A stretch of 64,000 nucleotides of DNA from an uncultured Pseudomonadota bacterium (GCA_945952465.1 CAMFIB010000007.1:1-64000); one strand, 5' to 3'. Positions 35,669-44,684 are shown, counted from the stretch's first letter. Numbers and translations: made by a program. The notes: generated by a model not told the origin, from the sequence alone.

Positions 35669-36072
35669 GCGGCGGCAGTGACCGGGAAGAACAGCCAGGT
35701 CAGCGCGAAGAAGGCGGCCCACAAGCCGATCTCTGCGGTTTCCGTCCAGGGCTGCTGGCGGCGAATGGCGCCCCAGATGTGGATCACCACCATGGCGGCG
35801 CACACGCACATGAGCATCACGAACACCAGGGCGATGTCGTGCCCCAGCACCGCCGCGCGCAGCATCAGGGCTTCGAACAGCAGCGCGAAGGCGCCGAGGC
35901 AGCGGCCGAAATAGACGGCCAGGTCGGTGTCGTCCGGGATGCGCCACTGGAACAACCGGGCCCACACGAGAGGCGCGAACGAAATCGGGATGGAAAAAAT
36001 CAGGGTGGTTCCCGCCACGAACACCAGAAGGTAGTCGGTGGCGTGTTCACCCCAAAGCCCCAGCAAAGTCAT
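35665..36072 (-). CDS. small four-helix membrane protein, unknown function
   Basis: I do not recognise the family. The 135-residue product has about four membrane segments (YLLVFVAGTTLIFSIPISF, LGAFALLFEALMLRAAV, LVFVMLMCVCAAMVVIHIW, LWAAFFALTWLFFPV). A ribosome site (GGAGATTTC) precedes ATG 36072. It is the first gene of a cassette in which every following junction up to the kinase is an ATGA overlap or a short gap. Confidence 0.7.
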   Translation of the reverse strand: MTLLGLWGEHATDYLLVFVAGTTLIFSIPISFAPLVWARLFQWRIPDDTDLAVYFGRCLGAFALLFEALMLRAAVLGHDIALVFVMLMCVCAAMVVIHIWGAIRRQQPWTETAEIGLWAAFFALTWLFFPVTAAA

Positions 36073-36218
36073 GAAATCTCCTGCAACGTTGATCGTGCGG
36101 AAATCGTAGAAACGACGGGGCGTTTTTGACACGGCCGAGCGGCGTGTCGGGCAGTTCCACCCGGGCACGTCGGGCGTTTTGCCCGGGTGTGCGGGTTGTA
36201 TGCGGCCGAAGCGGCGCG

Positions 36219-37244
36219 TCAGGCGACCAGCGGCGGCTCTTCCATCGCCTCGATCTGGTCTTCCAGCATCTGCACCTGGCCCTGCCAGTAGTCGCGGCTG
36301 CCGAACCAGGGGAAAGCGCGGGGAAAGCTGGGGTCGTCCCAGCGGCGGGCCAGCCAGGCGCTGTAGTGGATGAGGCGCAGCGTGCGCAGCGGCTCGATCA
36401 GCGCCAGCTCGCGGCGGTCGAACTCGCGGAACTGCTCGTAGCCGTCGATCAGCGCGCCGAGCTGGCGCTGGCGCTGCTGGCGGTCGCCGCTGAGCAGCAT
36501 CCACAGGTCCTGCACGGCGGGGCCGCTGCGCGCGTCGTCCAAATCGACGAAGTGCGGGCCGCCGCCGGGGCGGTCGGTGGGTGTCCAGAGGATGTTGCCG
36601 GGGTGGCAGTCGCCGTGCAGGCGAATGCGGGTAATTTCTGAATCATTTTGGCCGCAAGCCAGTGCCATTGCTGGATATGTAGCTATCAATTCAAGAGCGG
36701 CGTCGCACAGCGTCTGCCAGCGCGACGAGACGTCGAGCGGAATGGCGTCGTGCGACAGCAGCCAGTCGCGCGGCTCGGTGCCGAAGCTGGCGAGGTCGAG
36801 CGCGGGCCGGTGCGCAAAGGGCTGGCGTGCGCCGACGCTGTGGATGCGCGCGAGGAAGCGGCCGATCCATTCCAGCACCTCGTCGTCGTCCAGCTCCGGC
36901 GTGCGGCCGCCGCGGCGCGGGCAGACGCTGAAGGCGAAGCCGCCGAAGTGGTGCAGCGTGCCGCCGTCCAGCGCCAGCGGGCCGACGGCCGGAATTTCGG
37001 CGGCGGACAGCTCGGCCGCAAAGGCGTGTTCTTCACGGATCTGCGCCTCGCTCCAGCGGCCGGGCCGGTAGAACTTGAGCACCACGGCGTCGGGCACGCC
37101 GGGGGGCGGGCCGTCGAGGTGGGCGAGGTAGACGCGGTTTTCGTAGGAGCTGAGGGCCGTGAGGCGGCCGTCGCCGTACAGCCCCACGGCGGCCAGTGCG
37201 TCTTGCACCAGGTCGGGCGTGAGGGCTTCAAAAGGGTGGGTCAT
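36219..37244 (-). CDS. srkA: SrkA/YihE-type stress-response Ser/Thr kinase
   Basis: A 341-residue aminoglycoside-phosphotransferase-fold kinase. It aligns by eye with E. coli SrkA over most of its length: LSSYENRVYLAHLD, VVLKFYRPGRWSEAQI, the catalytic RLHGDCHPGNILW (His 210), FVDLDDARSGPAVQDLWMLL and RLIHYSAWLARRW. SrkA counters stress-induced death by protein phosphorylation. Repeat copy C encodes about residues 184-205, just before the catalytic loop, and makes that segment about six residues longer than E. coli's. The gene overlaps the kinase-USP gene by 17 bp. Confidence 0.88.
   Translation of the reverse strand: MTHPFEALTPDLVQDALAAVGLYGDGRLTALSSYENRVYLAHLDGPPPGVPDAVVLKFYRPGRWSEAQIREEHAFAAELSAAEIPAVGPLALDGGTLHHFGGFAFSVCPRRGGRTPELDDDEVLEWIGRFLARIHSVGARQPFAHRPALDLASFGTEPRDWLLSHDAIPLDVSSRWQTLCDAALELIATYPAMALACGQNDSEITRIRLHGDCHPGNILWTPTDRPGGGPHFVDLDDARSGPAVQDLWMLLSGDRQQRQRQLGALIDGYEQFREFDRRELALIEPLRTLRLIHYSAWLARRWDDPSFPRAFPWFGSRDYWQGQVQMLEDQIEAMEEPPLVA
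36631..36696 (-). repeat. dispersed palindromic repeat, copy C (in frame inside srkA)
   Basis: On the minus strand it contains ATTGATAGCTACA, GGCACTGGCTTGCGGCC and AAAATGATTCAGAAAT. It shares ATAGCTACA, GCTTGCGGC and ATTCA with copy E at equal spacing. Base composition drops sharply against surrounding codons. Confidence 0.75.
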
Positions 37245-38688
37245 ACACGAGCGGGGGCAGCAGCGATTCGAGCTGCTCGAAAGGGAGGTTGGGCTTGACC
37301 AGCACCACCGTGCAGGGCGCAGCCATGGCGACCTTGATCGGCACGGTGGCCACCAGGCGTTGCAGGGTCAGGCCGTGGGTGGCCGCGCCCATGATGAGGA
37401 TGGACACCTGGTTGCCCACCGCGTAGCGGATGAGCGCCTGAGCGGTGTCGCTGGCTTCGATGACGTGGCACGACAGCGATTGCGCCGGCAGGCCGAGCGG
37501 CTCGGCCCATTGGCGCAGCCGCGCGAGGTGGCGGCGGTGCACGCTGGTTTCGCTGCGCTCGGCGTCGGTGGCGCTGGCCTCGTCGGGCGACACCACGCTG
37601 ACGCAGGCCAGCCGCGCGCCGGGGCGCTGCGCCAGCACGCGCGCGGCCGATTCGCGCAGCGAGAACAGGGTGGCGTCGCTCACGTCCCAGTGCGGAACCG
37701 CCACCATGGCGATGGGCGCGGCCTCGAGCTGCCGCGTGGGCAGCGGGCTGGGCTGGTAGTGCAGCCCGGCCGCGCGGAACCAGCGCTTCACGTGGGTCCA
37801 GCCGCTGGTGCCCACCAGCCGGCGGCCGCGGTCGGTGATGGGAATGGCCTCGGGGTGGCAGAGGTCGAAGGCGAGCTGGCTGGCCGAGGGGTAGCGTTTG
37901 GCGGCTTCGGGCTCCAGGCAGCGCAGCACCACCTCCTGCAGCCATTCGGGCAGGCCGGGTCGGTGGGCGCGCAGCGGCTGCGGGTCGGTCCAGAGCCGCT
38001 GGCGCAGGCCGCCGGCGGTGGTCGGGTTGCCGAACGGCAGGCGGCCGGTGGCGAGCTGGTACAGCATGACGCCGATCGAGAAGATGTCCGAGCGCGGGTC
38101 GCCGCGCACCCCCACCACCTGCTCCGGCGCCATCCACGCCGGCGAGCCCACCGCCTTGCGCAGCTCCTCGGCCAGCAGGTCGGGGTAGTGGGCGTGCCAC
38201 GACAGCCCGAAGTCGAGCAGCACCGCCGCGCCGTCGGGCCGGATCATGACGTTGCCGGGCTTGAGGTCGAGGTGCACCGCGTCTTGCTGGTGCAGGCTGT
38301 GCACGGCGCGCGCGGTGGCGGTGCCCAGCGCGGCGATCTCGCTGGCGGACAGCGGCTCGTCGCGGTCCAGCCAGTGCTGCAGCGTTTGGCCGGGCAGGTG
38401 CTCCATCACCAGCCAGGGCATGCGGGCGAGGTCGCCGGTGGCCACGAAGCGCGGCACGTGCGGCCCGCTCAGCGCCCGCAGGATGAGCTGCTCCACCTCG
38501 AAGCCGATGATGTTCTCGGCGCCGTCGCCGGCCGTCATGCGCGGCACCTTCATCACCATGGCAAAACCCGGGTCCGGCGCCGAAGGGCTGGCGTAGCGCA
38601 CCGAGTAGATGTGAGCCATGCCGCCCGCGTGCAGGCAGTCGCCGATGACGAAGCCGTCCAGCTCGGTGCCGGCTTCCAGCAGCCTCAT
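37228..38688 (-). CDS. Ser/Thr protein kinase fused to a universal-stress-protein domain
   Basis: A 486-residue cytoplasmic protein. Residues 1-270 form a Hanks-type kinase: glycine loop HAGGMAHIYSV, Lys in MVMKVPR, catalytic HLDLKPGNVMI, DFG in LLDFGLS, and SPAWMAPEQ. Residues about 335-480 look like a UspA domain (AMVAVPHWDVSDATLFSLRE, ILIMGAATHGLTLQRLVATV, CTVVLVKP). The Usp ATP-binding glycines are only partly kept. ATG 38688 overlaps the phosphatase stop in ATGA and the 3' end overlaps srkA by 17 bp, so the cassette probably acts as one phosphorylation module. Confidence 0.85.
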   Translation of the reverse strand: MRLLEAGTELDGFVIGDCLHAGGMAHIYSVRYASPSAPDPGFAMVMKVPRMTAGDGAENIIGFEVEQLILRALSGPHVPRFVATGDLARMPWLVMEHLPGQTLQHWLDRDEPLSASEIAALGTATARAVHSLHQQDAVHLDLKPGNVMIRPDGAAVLLDFGLSWHAHYPDLLAEELRKAVGSPAWMAPEQVVGVRGDPRSDIFSIGVMLYQLATGRLPFGNPTTAGGLRQRLWTDPQPLRAHRPGLPEWLQEVVLRCLEPEAAKRYPSASQLAFDLCHPEAIPITDRGRRLVGTSGWTHVKRWFRAAGLHYQPSPLPTRQLEAAPIAMVAVPHWDVSDATLFSLRESAARVLAQRPGARLACVSVVSPDEASATDAERSETSVHRRHLARLRQWAEPLGLPAQSLSCHVIEASDTAQALIRYAVGNQVSILIMGAATHGLTLQRLVATVPIKVAMAAPCTVVLVKPNLPFEQLESLLPPLVYDPPF

Positions 38689-39455
38689 CGGCCGTGCTCC
38701 AGGCGTTCGGCGAACCAGCCGGGCAGGCCGCTGCCGCGGATGGCGGCGGCGGCGGCAATGTGGTCGTAGGGCACGCGGTGAAAGCAGAGCTGCTCGGCGG
38801 CGGTGTCGAGCACCGCGTACATCGCGCGCGGGTCGCCGTCGCGCGGCTGGCCGGCCGAGCCCACTGTGGCCAGCCATTGCCGGTGCGAGGGCACCGGAAT
38901 CGGCGTGCCCGGGTGGGGGTCGAAACGCATCAGCGAGCGGCCGCTGCCGCGGTAGAACAGGCACTGCCGGTGCACGTGGCCGCCGAAGACATAGCGCACG
39001 CCGGGCTGGGCGCAGGCGGCCCGCAGGCTGGCGTCGGCCACCTGCTCGTCTTCCACGTAGCGCCAGGCGGCGGGCGCGTCGGCGCTGGCGTGCACCAGCA
39101 GGCAGGGCGGCTCGCACACAGTGAGCGGCAATTGGTCGAGGTAGGCACGCTCGTGGCCGTCGAGCTGGTCGTGCGTCCAGTGTGCGCCAAGGTCTTGCGC
39201 GCTGGCGGGGCGGCCGTCGGCGCCCACGCGGGGCGGCGGTGAAACGGCAGCGGCATCGTGGTTGCCCTTGACGACCCAGGCGCCGGCGGCCGACAGCGCC
39301 ATCAGCCGCTGCACCACCGCCGAGGGGTCGCCGCCGTAGCCCACGGAGTCGCCCAGCACCGCGACGCGGCCGACGCCCTGGCCGGCAGCGTGCTCGAGCA
39401 CCGCGTCGAAGGCCTGCAGATTGGCGTGGATGTCGGAGATCAGCGCCAGCTTCAT
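38685..39455 (-). CDS. metallophosphoesterase (calcineurin-like)
   Basis: A 256-residue phosphatase with metal ligands in [45 protein letters not shown] and FGGHVHRQ. The pattern fits the PrpA/YfcE-like group, some of which are protein phosphatases. ATG 39455 ([10 protein letters not shown]) is the start. It is first in a three-gene cassette with a kinase-USP fusion and SrkA, so I infer it reverses their phosphorylation. Confidence 0.83.
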   Translation of the reverse strand: MKLALISDIHANLQAFDAVLEHAAGQGVGRVAVLGDSVGYGGDPSAVVQRLMALSAAGAWVVKGNHDAAAVSPPPRVGADGRPASAQDLGAHWTHDQLDGHERAYLDQLPLTVCEPPCLLVHASADAPAAWRYVEDEQVADASLRAACAQPGVRYVFGGHVHRQCLFYRGSGRSLMRFDPHPGTPIPVPSHRQWLATVGSAGQPRDGDPRAMYAVLDTAAEQLCFHRVPYDHIAAAAAIRGSGLPGWFAERLEHGR

Positions 39456-39545
39456 TGGCGCCGGCCTCCTGCGGGCGACGGGGTCGGGAACAACATGGCC
39501 GTCATCATGCCGCATCGGGCGGCACGAGACGGCCTGCGGTGCCGG

Positions 39546-39971
39546 TCAGACCACCGTGAGCGTGACCTCGATGTTGCCGCGCGTGGCGTTGGAATACGGG
39601 CACACGATGTGCGCCTTTTCCACCAGCGCCTGAGCGGCTGCCTTGTCCATGCCGGGGATGCTGATCTTCAGCTCGGCCTGGATGCCGAAGCCGTTGGGGA
39701 TGGGGCCGATGCCCACGGCGCCGTCGATCTGGGTGTCGGCCGGCAGCGTGAGTTTGTCCTTGGCGGCCACGAATTTCATGGCGCCCAGAAAGCACGCCGA
39801 GTAGCCGGCGGCGAACAACTGCTCCGGGTTCACGCCGCCGCCGGGGCCGCCCATTTCCTTGGGCACCTGCAGCTTGACGTCGAGCAGGCCGTCAGAAGAC
39901 TTGGCGCTGCCGTCACGGCCGCCGGTGGCGGTGGCGTGGGCGGTGTAGGCGACTTTTTCGAGTTTGTTCAT
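39546..39971 (-). CDS. ohr: organic hydroperoxide resistance protein Ohr
   Basis: A 141-residue OsmC/Ohr-family thiol peroxidase that reduces organic hydroperoxides with lipoyl-type dithiols. The catalytic pair is in the [13 protein letters not shown] segment and the [14 protein letters not shown] segment. Other markers are [16 protein letters not shown] and PEQLFA. It follows ohrR by 45 bp and is likely co-transcribed with it. Confidence 0.93.
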   Translation of the reverse strand: MNKLEKVAYTAHATATGGRDGSAKSSDGLLDVKLQVPKEMGGPGGGVNPEQLFAAGYSACFLGAMKFVAAKDKLTLPADTQIDGAVGIGPIPNGFGIQAELKISIPGMDKAAAQALVEKAHIVCPYSNATRGNIEVTLTVV

Positions 39972-40016
39972 GGTGATCTCCAGCGGTGGTGGGTTGAGGT
40001 GAGGGGTTGAACGGGT

Positions 40017-40508
40017 TCAGCCGGCGGCAGACGGGGTCTTTCCGGTTTTTGCGAGGTCGTCCTGCAGGTGGCCGCGCAGCGTGCGAAGCTGCGAATTCAG
40101 CGCCAGCAGTTCAGGCACCGAGCAGCGCACGGCACTGGCCACGCAGGGCGGAATTTTCAGGCCCTTGGCGCGCAGCTTGCGGCCCTGGGCGGTGAGCTGG
40201 ATGTAGACCTTGCGCTCGTCGTCGGTGGCGCGCAGGCGGCTCACCCAGCCGGCCGCCTCCATGCGCTTGAGCAGCGGGGTGAGCGTGCCGGAGTCGAGCG
40301 AGAGCCGGTCGCAGAGCTGCGAGACGGAGAGGTTGTCGCCCTCCCACAGCACCAGCATCACGAGGTACTGCGGGTAGGTGAGGCCCAGCTCTTCCAGCAG
40401 CGGCTTGTAGAGCTTGGTCATGGCCAGCGACGCCGAGTACAGCGCGAAGCACAGCTGGTTGTCCAGCAGCAGCGCGTCGTTGGCGGTGAGGGTGGTCGTG
40501 CGGGGCAT
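40017..40508 (-). CDS. ohrR: MarR-family organic-peroxide sensor OhrR
   Basis: A 163-residue repressor. The reactive Cys is in [15 protein letters not shown], followed by [33 protein letters not shown] (recognition helix) and the wing [13 protein letters not shown]. Additional Cys in the C-terminal part ([12 protein letters not shown]) would suit a two-Cys OhrR. The start ATG 40508 ([11 protein letters not shown]) is chosen over a longer frame reading through the operator. It is divergent from the methyltransferase gene with an 85-bp gap. Confidence 0.9.
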   Translation of the reverse strand: MPRTTTLTANDALLLDNQLCFALYSASLAMTKLYKPLLEELGLTYPQYLVMLVLWEGDNLSVSQLCDRLSLDSGTLTPLLKRMEAAGWVSRLRATDDERKVYIQLTAQGRKLRAKGLKIPPCVASAVRCSVPELLALNSQLRTLRGHLQDDLAKTGKTPSAAG

Positions 40509-40526
40509 GGCTTGAATTATAGCCAG

Positions 40527-40547
40527 CAATTGAATTGTGTGCAATTG
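40527..40547. promoter_or_regulatory. putative OhrR operator
   Basis: CAATTG (40527-40532) and CAATTG (40542-40547) flank GAATTGTGT in an AT-rich island 19 bp upstream of the ohrR start. The half-sites resemble the TACAATT/AATTGTA operators of OhrR proteins. Confidence 0.65.
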
Positions 40548-40593
40548 AAATGACCCGCATCCGGTTGTTGAATCGTGTGTCTGCCTGCAACCT

Positions 40594-41499
40594 ATGATTC
40601 GGCCCATGCCCCCGTCCAAGTCCGGGCGCGCCGCTTCCAAGGCCGCCGCACCCTCCCATGACAGCGCCGACATCGTCGGCGACCAGTCCGTCGAACTGCT
40701 GAAGGAACTGCACATCCTCACGCGCGACGGCAAGCTCAACCAGGACTCGCGCCGCAAGCTCAAGCAGGTCAACCACCTGGTGCAGTTCATCGCGCCGCTG
40801 CTGGAGCAGGTGATGAACGTGCGCGGCGACGTGTCGCTGGTGGACCACGGCGCCGGCAAGTCCTACCTCGGCTTCATCCTGTACGACCGGGTGCTGAAAA
40901 GCCGTGGGCTGGGCCATGTCACCGGCATCGAGACGCGGCCCGAGCTGGTGGACCGCTCACGCGCTCTGGCGGCGCGGCTGGGCTTTGGCCGCATGCGTTT
41001 CCTGAACCTGTCGGTGGAGGCGTCGATCGCGTCGGCCGAGCTGCCGCAGCCGGTGGACGTGGTCACCGCGCTGCACGCCTGCGACACCGCGACCGACGAC
41101 GCGATCCGTTTCGGCCTCGCGCGCGGCGCGGCGCACCTGGTGCTGGTGCCGTGCTGCCAGGCCGAGGTGGCCGGCGTGCTGCGCCAGCACAAGGCGCTCG
41201 CGCTCAGGCGCACACTGCTCAGCGAGATCTGGCGCCACCCGCTGCACACCCGCGAGTTCGGCAGCCAGATCACCAACGTGTTGCGCTGTTTGCAATTGGA
41301 AGCCAGCGGCTACGCGGTGACGGTGACCGAGCTCGTCGGCTGGGAGCACTCGATGAAGAACGAGCTGATCGTCGCCAGCCGGCAAACGGCCGGCGGCCGC
41401 GGCCAGGCCCATGCCCGCGCGCGGCTGGAGGAGCTGCTCAACGAGCTGGGGCTGGACGACCTGCGCGCGCGTTTCGCACCGGCCCCGGAAGCTCAGTAG
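40594..41499 (+). CDS. class I SAM-dependent methyltransferase
   Basis: A 301-residue protein. The SAM-binding region is VSLVDHGAGKSYLGFIL, with GIETRPELVDRSRALAARL, the ALHACDTATDDAI segment and LVPCCQAE, which recall the Methyltransf_32/GSTCD-like group. Substrate is unknown. The ALHACDxxTDxAI and PCC motifs occur in putative RNA-modifying members. ATG 40594 or 40606 (MPPSKSG) could start it. It converges on the dehydrogenase gene with a 7-bp overlap. Confidence 0.75.
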   Translation: MIRPMPPSKSGRAASKAAAPSHDSADIVGDQSVELLKELHILTRDGKLNQDSRRKLKQVNHLVQFIAPLLEQVMNVRGDVSLVDHGAGKSYLGFILYDRVLKSRGLGHVTGIETRPELVDRSRALAARLGFGRMRFLNLSVEASIASAELPQPVDVVTALHACDTATDDAIRFGLARGAAHLVLVPCCQAEVAGVLRQHKALALRRTLLSEIWRHPLHTREFGSQITNVLRCLQLEASGYAVTVTELVGWEHSMKNELIVASRQTAGGRGQAHARARLEELLNELGLDDLRARFAPAPEAQ

Positions 41500-42353
41500 C
41501 GGTAGACGCCGTGGCCGGTTTTGCGGCCCAGGCGGCCGGCGGCCACCAGTTCCTTGAGCAGCGGGCAGGGGCGGTACTTGGAGTCGCCAAACTCCTTCAG
41601 GTAGACCTCCATCACCGCCAGGCACACGTCCAGGCCGATCATGTCGGCCAGCGCCAGCGGGCCGATGGGTTGGTTGCAGCCGAGCTTCATGCCGGCGTCG
41701 ATGTCTTCCGGCGTGGCCAGGCCTTCGGCCAGCACGAACAGCGCCTCGTTGATCATGGGCACCAGGATGCGGTTGACCACGAAGCCCGGCGCGTTCTTGA
41801 CCGTGATCGGTGACTTGCCCAGCGCCACGGCCAGCGCGTGCACCGCGGCGTGGGTGTCGTCGCTGGTCTGCAGGCCGCGGATGATCTCCACCAGCGCCAT
41901 CATGGGCACCGGGTTGAAGAAGTGCATGCCGATGAAGCGCTCCGGCCGGCCGGTGACGGCCGCGAGCTGCGTGATCGAGATCGACGAGGTGTTGGAGGCG
42001 ATGATGACCTGCGGCGCGAGCTGCGCGTCGAGCTGCTTGAGGATCTTCACCTTCAGCTCGAAGTTCTCGGTCGCGGCCTCGATGACGAGGTCGGCCTTGT
42101 TCAGGTCGTCGTAGCGGGTGCTGCCGGTCACGCGGGCCAGCGCGGCGTCTTTCTCGGCCGCCGTCATCTTTTCCTTCTTGATCAGCCGGTCCAGGCTGCC
42201 GCTGATGGCGGCCACGCCCTTGGCGACGGCGGCGTCGGAAATGTCCACCATCACCACGTTCACGCCGGCCACCGCGCAGGCCTGCGCGATGCCGTTGCCC
42301 ATGGTGCCGGCACCGACGATGCCCACGGTGCGGATGGAAGAAGGCTGGCTCAT
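41493..42353 (-). CDS. 3-hydroxybutyryl-CoA dehydrogenase (PaaH/Hbd)
   Basis: A 286-residue NAD(P)-dependent 3-hydroxyacyl-CoA dehydrogenase. The Rossmann motif is VGIVGAGTMGNGIAQACA, and IIASNTSSISITQLAA, GMHFFNPVPMMALVE (catalytic His) and KNAPGFVVNRILVPMINEA are canonical. It interconverts acetoacetyl-CoA and 3-hydroxybutyryl-CoA in beta-oxidation or butyrate/PHB-related metabolism. The start ATG 42353 follows AGGAG. Confidence 0.92.
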   Translation of the reverse strand: MSQPSSIRTVGIVGAGTMGNGIAQACAVAGVNVVMVDISDAAVAKGVAAISGSLDRLIKKEKMTAAEKDAALARVTGSTRYDDLNKADLVIEAATENFELKVKILKQLDAQLAPQVIIASNTSSISITQLAAVTGRPERFIGMHFFNPVPMMALVEIIRGLQTSDDTHAAVHALAVALGKSPITVKNAPGFVVNRILVPMINEALFVLAEGLATPEDIDAGMKLGCNQPIGPLALADMIGLDVCLAVMEVYLKEFGDSKYRPCPLLKELVAAGRLGRKTGHGVYRY

Positions 42354-42631
42354 GAAATCTCCTGTTCGGGTTGACTGCTGCAAAGCTGGGGTTCGGGAAA
42401 CGGCCCGTGTGTTGCTGGGCAACCGGGCTCTGGGCGCGGCCAAGCGCAACGCCGTGTGGAAGAACCGGAATTACGTCACGCCACTGAGGGAATCAGCGAC
42501 GTGCTGTAGGCAGATTTCTGACACACGATTCGTCTGTTGACCGACTGTTTCACATTTTAGGCACGCCCTACAGTGAGCCCGTCAACAACAGACGGCCCGA
42601 AACCGTTCATCGAGAGTCAAGGAGAAACGCC

Positions 42632-42916
42632 ATGCAAGCCCACCTCGCCAATCCGTTTGCGATGCTGCTCAACGCCGAAGCCGTGCTGCACGAGATGCAC
42701 CACTCGGCGAGCCTGGAGCGGCTGGCGCATCAGGTCTACCACCCGCTCGACAAGATCACCAAGGTCCGCACGCCCAGCGGCGCCGAAGCCTTCGACGAAA
42801 CCGTGGACGCGATGGCCGACGACCCCTCCGCCGCCGACTTGCCCGAGTCCTATGCCGACCCCGAGCAACTGATCGGCGACGAAGACGACCTCGCCGACTA
42901 CGACACCCGCCACTGA
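42632..42916 (+). CDS. small acidic protein, unknown function
   Basis: A 94-residue cytoplasmic protein that I do not recognise. It has a helical N-terminus (FAMLLNAEAVLHEMHHSASLERL), a middle with HPLDKITKV, and an acidic tail (DDPSAADLPESYAD, GDEDDLADYD). The start ATG 42632 has AGGAG six bases upstream. Third-position GC bias is as in the neighbours. It is isolated: 278 bp after the dehydrogenase start and convergent with the ABC permease. Confidence 0.7.
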   Translation: MQAHLANPFAMLLNAEAVLHEMHHSASLERLAHQVYHPLDKITKVRTPSGAEAFDETVDAMADDPSAADLPESYADPEQLIGDEDDLADYDTRH

Positions 42917-42924
42917 GCGGCCGG

Positions 42925-43725
42925 TTAGGCCCGGAAGCGTTTGCGCGTGAGCGCCAGCGCCACCCACAGGCCCACGGCGGTGTACGCCGCCAGCACCAGC
43001 AGGTGCCAGCCGGCGTTTTCCGGCCATTGGTCCAGGAACAGCGGCCGAACCAGCGCCACCGCATGCGTCAGCGGCAACATCTCCGACAGCACCCGCACCG
43101 CACCCGGCAACTGCTCGCGCGGGAAGAACACGCCGGAGAGAAACATCATCGGCGTCAGGAACAGCGTGAAGTAGTAGGTGAAGAAGTCGTAGCCCTTGGC
43201 CAGCGCGTTGAAGATGAGCGCGAGGCACGAGAACGCGATGCCGGTGCCCAGCAGAATGGGCCAGGCCACCAGCAGCTTGGGGCTGTGGCTGATGTCCAGC
43301 GCCAGCATCACGCCGAGGATGGCGGTGGTGGTGAACAGCGACTTGAAGCCGGCCCACATCATCTCCGCGAATACGATGTCGTCCAGGCTCACGGGCGCGT
43401 TCATGATGCCGTCCCAGGTCTTCTGAACGTGCATCCGCGAGAACGCCGAATACAGCGCCTCGAAGGTCGCCGCGTTCATCGCGCTCATGCAGATGGAACC
43501 GCTCGCCAGGAACAGGATGTAGGGCACTGCGGTGCCGCCGGCCTTCACCTGCCCCACCAGCATGCCCATGCCGTAGCCGAAGGCCACCAGCCAGATCAGC
43601 GGCTCCGCGATGTTGCCCACCAGGCTGGGAATGGCCAGCTTGCGCCACACCAGCAGGTTGCGCAGAAAGACCGGCCACCAGCGGCGGCTGATGCGGGGCG
43701 GGGCCCAGATGCTCGTCGCGTCCAT
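42925..43725 (-). CDS. ABC-2 exporter permease (NodJ-like)
   Basis: A 266-residue permease with six membrane segments. NodJ/ABC-2 hallmarks are VGNIAEPLIWLVAFGYGMG, MNAATFEALYSAFSRM and the TPMMFLSGVFFPREQLP signature. It starts 2 bp after the ATPase stop. Nodulation factors are not expected here; non-rhizobial NodIJ homologues in Burkholderiales export unknown lipids or drugs. Confidence 0.87.
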   Translation of the reverse strand: MDATSIWAPPRISRRWWPVFLRNLLVWRKLAIPSLVGNIAEPLIWLVAFGYGMGMLVGQVKAGGTAVPYILFLASGSICMSAMNAATFEALYSAFSRMHVQKTWDGIMNAPVSLDDIVFAEMMWAGFKSLFTTTAILGVMLALDISHSPKLLVAWPILLGTGIAFSCLALIFNALAKGYDFFTYYFTLFLTPMMFLSGVFFPREQLPGAVRVLSEMLPLTHAVALVRPLFLDQWPENAGWHLLVLAAYTAVGLWVALALTRKRFRA

Positions 43726-43727
43726 GG

Positions 43728-44684
43728 TCAGGCGTCCTCCCTGATTTGGCGGCCGGTGAGCTTCAAGAAAAGATCCTCCAGGTTGGCCGGCCGGTGCAGC
43801 GTGCGCAAGCCCGCATGCAACGCGTCCAGAGCGGCCAGCAGCGGTTGCGCGTTGGCGGTGTAGAAGAAGACCGTCTCGCCGCTCACCTCGACGCGCGCCG
43901 CATGGGCGCGCAGCGGCGCGTGTTCGTCGGCCTTGGCGAGCGCCAGCGCGCCGGCGCCGTAGACCTCGACCACGTCGGGCTCCAGGTGCTCACGGATCAG
44001 CTCGCGCGGCCGGCCTTCGGCGATCTTGCGGCCGTGGTCCAGCACCAGCAGGCGCGAGCACAGCCGCTCGGCCTCGTCCATGAAATGGGTGGTCAGCAAA
44101 ATGGATTTGCCCTGTTGCAGCAGCGCCTGCAGCCGTTCCCACATCAGGTGGCGGGCCTGCGGGTCCAGGCCGGTGGTGGGTTCGTCGAGCAGCAGAAGAC
44201 GCGGGTTGTTGACCAGCGCGCGGGCCAGGCTGAGCCGGCGCTTCATGCCACCCGACAGCGCGCCGGGTTTGGCGTCGGCCTTGTGGCCGAGCGCGGCGAA
44301 GTGCAGCAGCTCCGGCACCCGCTCGCGGATGGTGGCGCTGGCCAGGCCAAAGTAGCGGCCGTAGACCATCAGGTTTTCGGCGCAGGAGAAGTCGGGGTCC
44401 AGCGTGTCGAACTGGCTGACCACGCCGACCTGCGCCTTGATGGCCAGTGCGTCGCGCGGCATTTCCAGCGGCGCGGCGCCCTCGGTGGGCTGGTACAGGA
44501 TGTGGCCGGCGTCGGGCGTGGTCAGGCCCAGGCACATGCGCACGGTGGTGGTCTTGCCGGCCCCGTTGGGGCCGATGACGCCCAGGCATTCGCCCGGCGC
44601 GATCTCGAAGGACACGTCGTCGACCACCTGCGCGTCGCCGTAGCGTTTGCACAGGCCGGCCACGGAAAAAAGCGGGGTCGGCAT
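43728..44684 (-). CDS. ABC exporter ATPase (NodI/DrrA-like)
   Basis: A 318-residue ATPase with Walker [16 protein letters not shown], signature [15 protein letters not shown], Walker [15 protein letters not shown] and H-loop [12 protein letters not shown]. The C-terminal 80 residues are the DrrA/NodI-type extension. The start ATG 44684 ([17 protein letters not shown]) excludes an upstream open stretch. It is divergent from psd with a 106-bp gap. Confidence 0.88.
   Translation of the reverse strand: MPTPLFSVAGLCKRYGDAQVVDDVSFEIAPGECLGVIGPNGAGKTTTVRMCLGLTTPDAGHILYQPTEGAAPLEMPRDALAIKAQVGVVSQFDTLDPDFSCAENLMVYGRYFGLASATIRERVPELLHFAALGHKADAKPGALSGGMKRRLSLARALVNNPRLLLLDEPTTGLDPQARHLMWERLQALLQQGKSILLTTHFMDEAERLCSRLLVLDHGRKIAEGRPRELIREHLEPDVVEVYGAGALALAKADEHAPLRAHAARVEVSGETVFFYTANAQPLLAALDALHAGLRTLHRPANLEDLFLKLTGRQIREDA

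Noticed and set aside
40509-40859. N-terminal extension of OhrR from a more upstream ATG
   Set aside because: It would read through the operator and the start of the divergent methyltransferase gene; ATG 40508 gives the normal OhrR length.
42354-42631. A small gene or RNA between the dehydrogenase and the 94-residue protein
   Set aside because: Open frames there lack ribosome sites and recognisable content; I see only likely promoter sequence.
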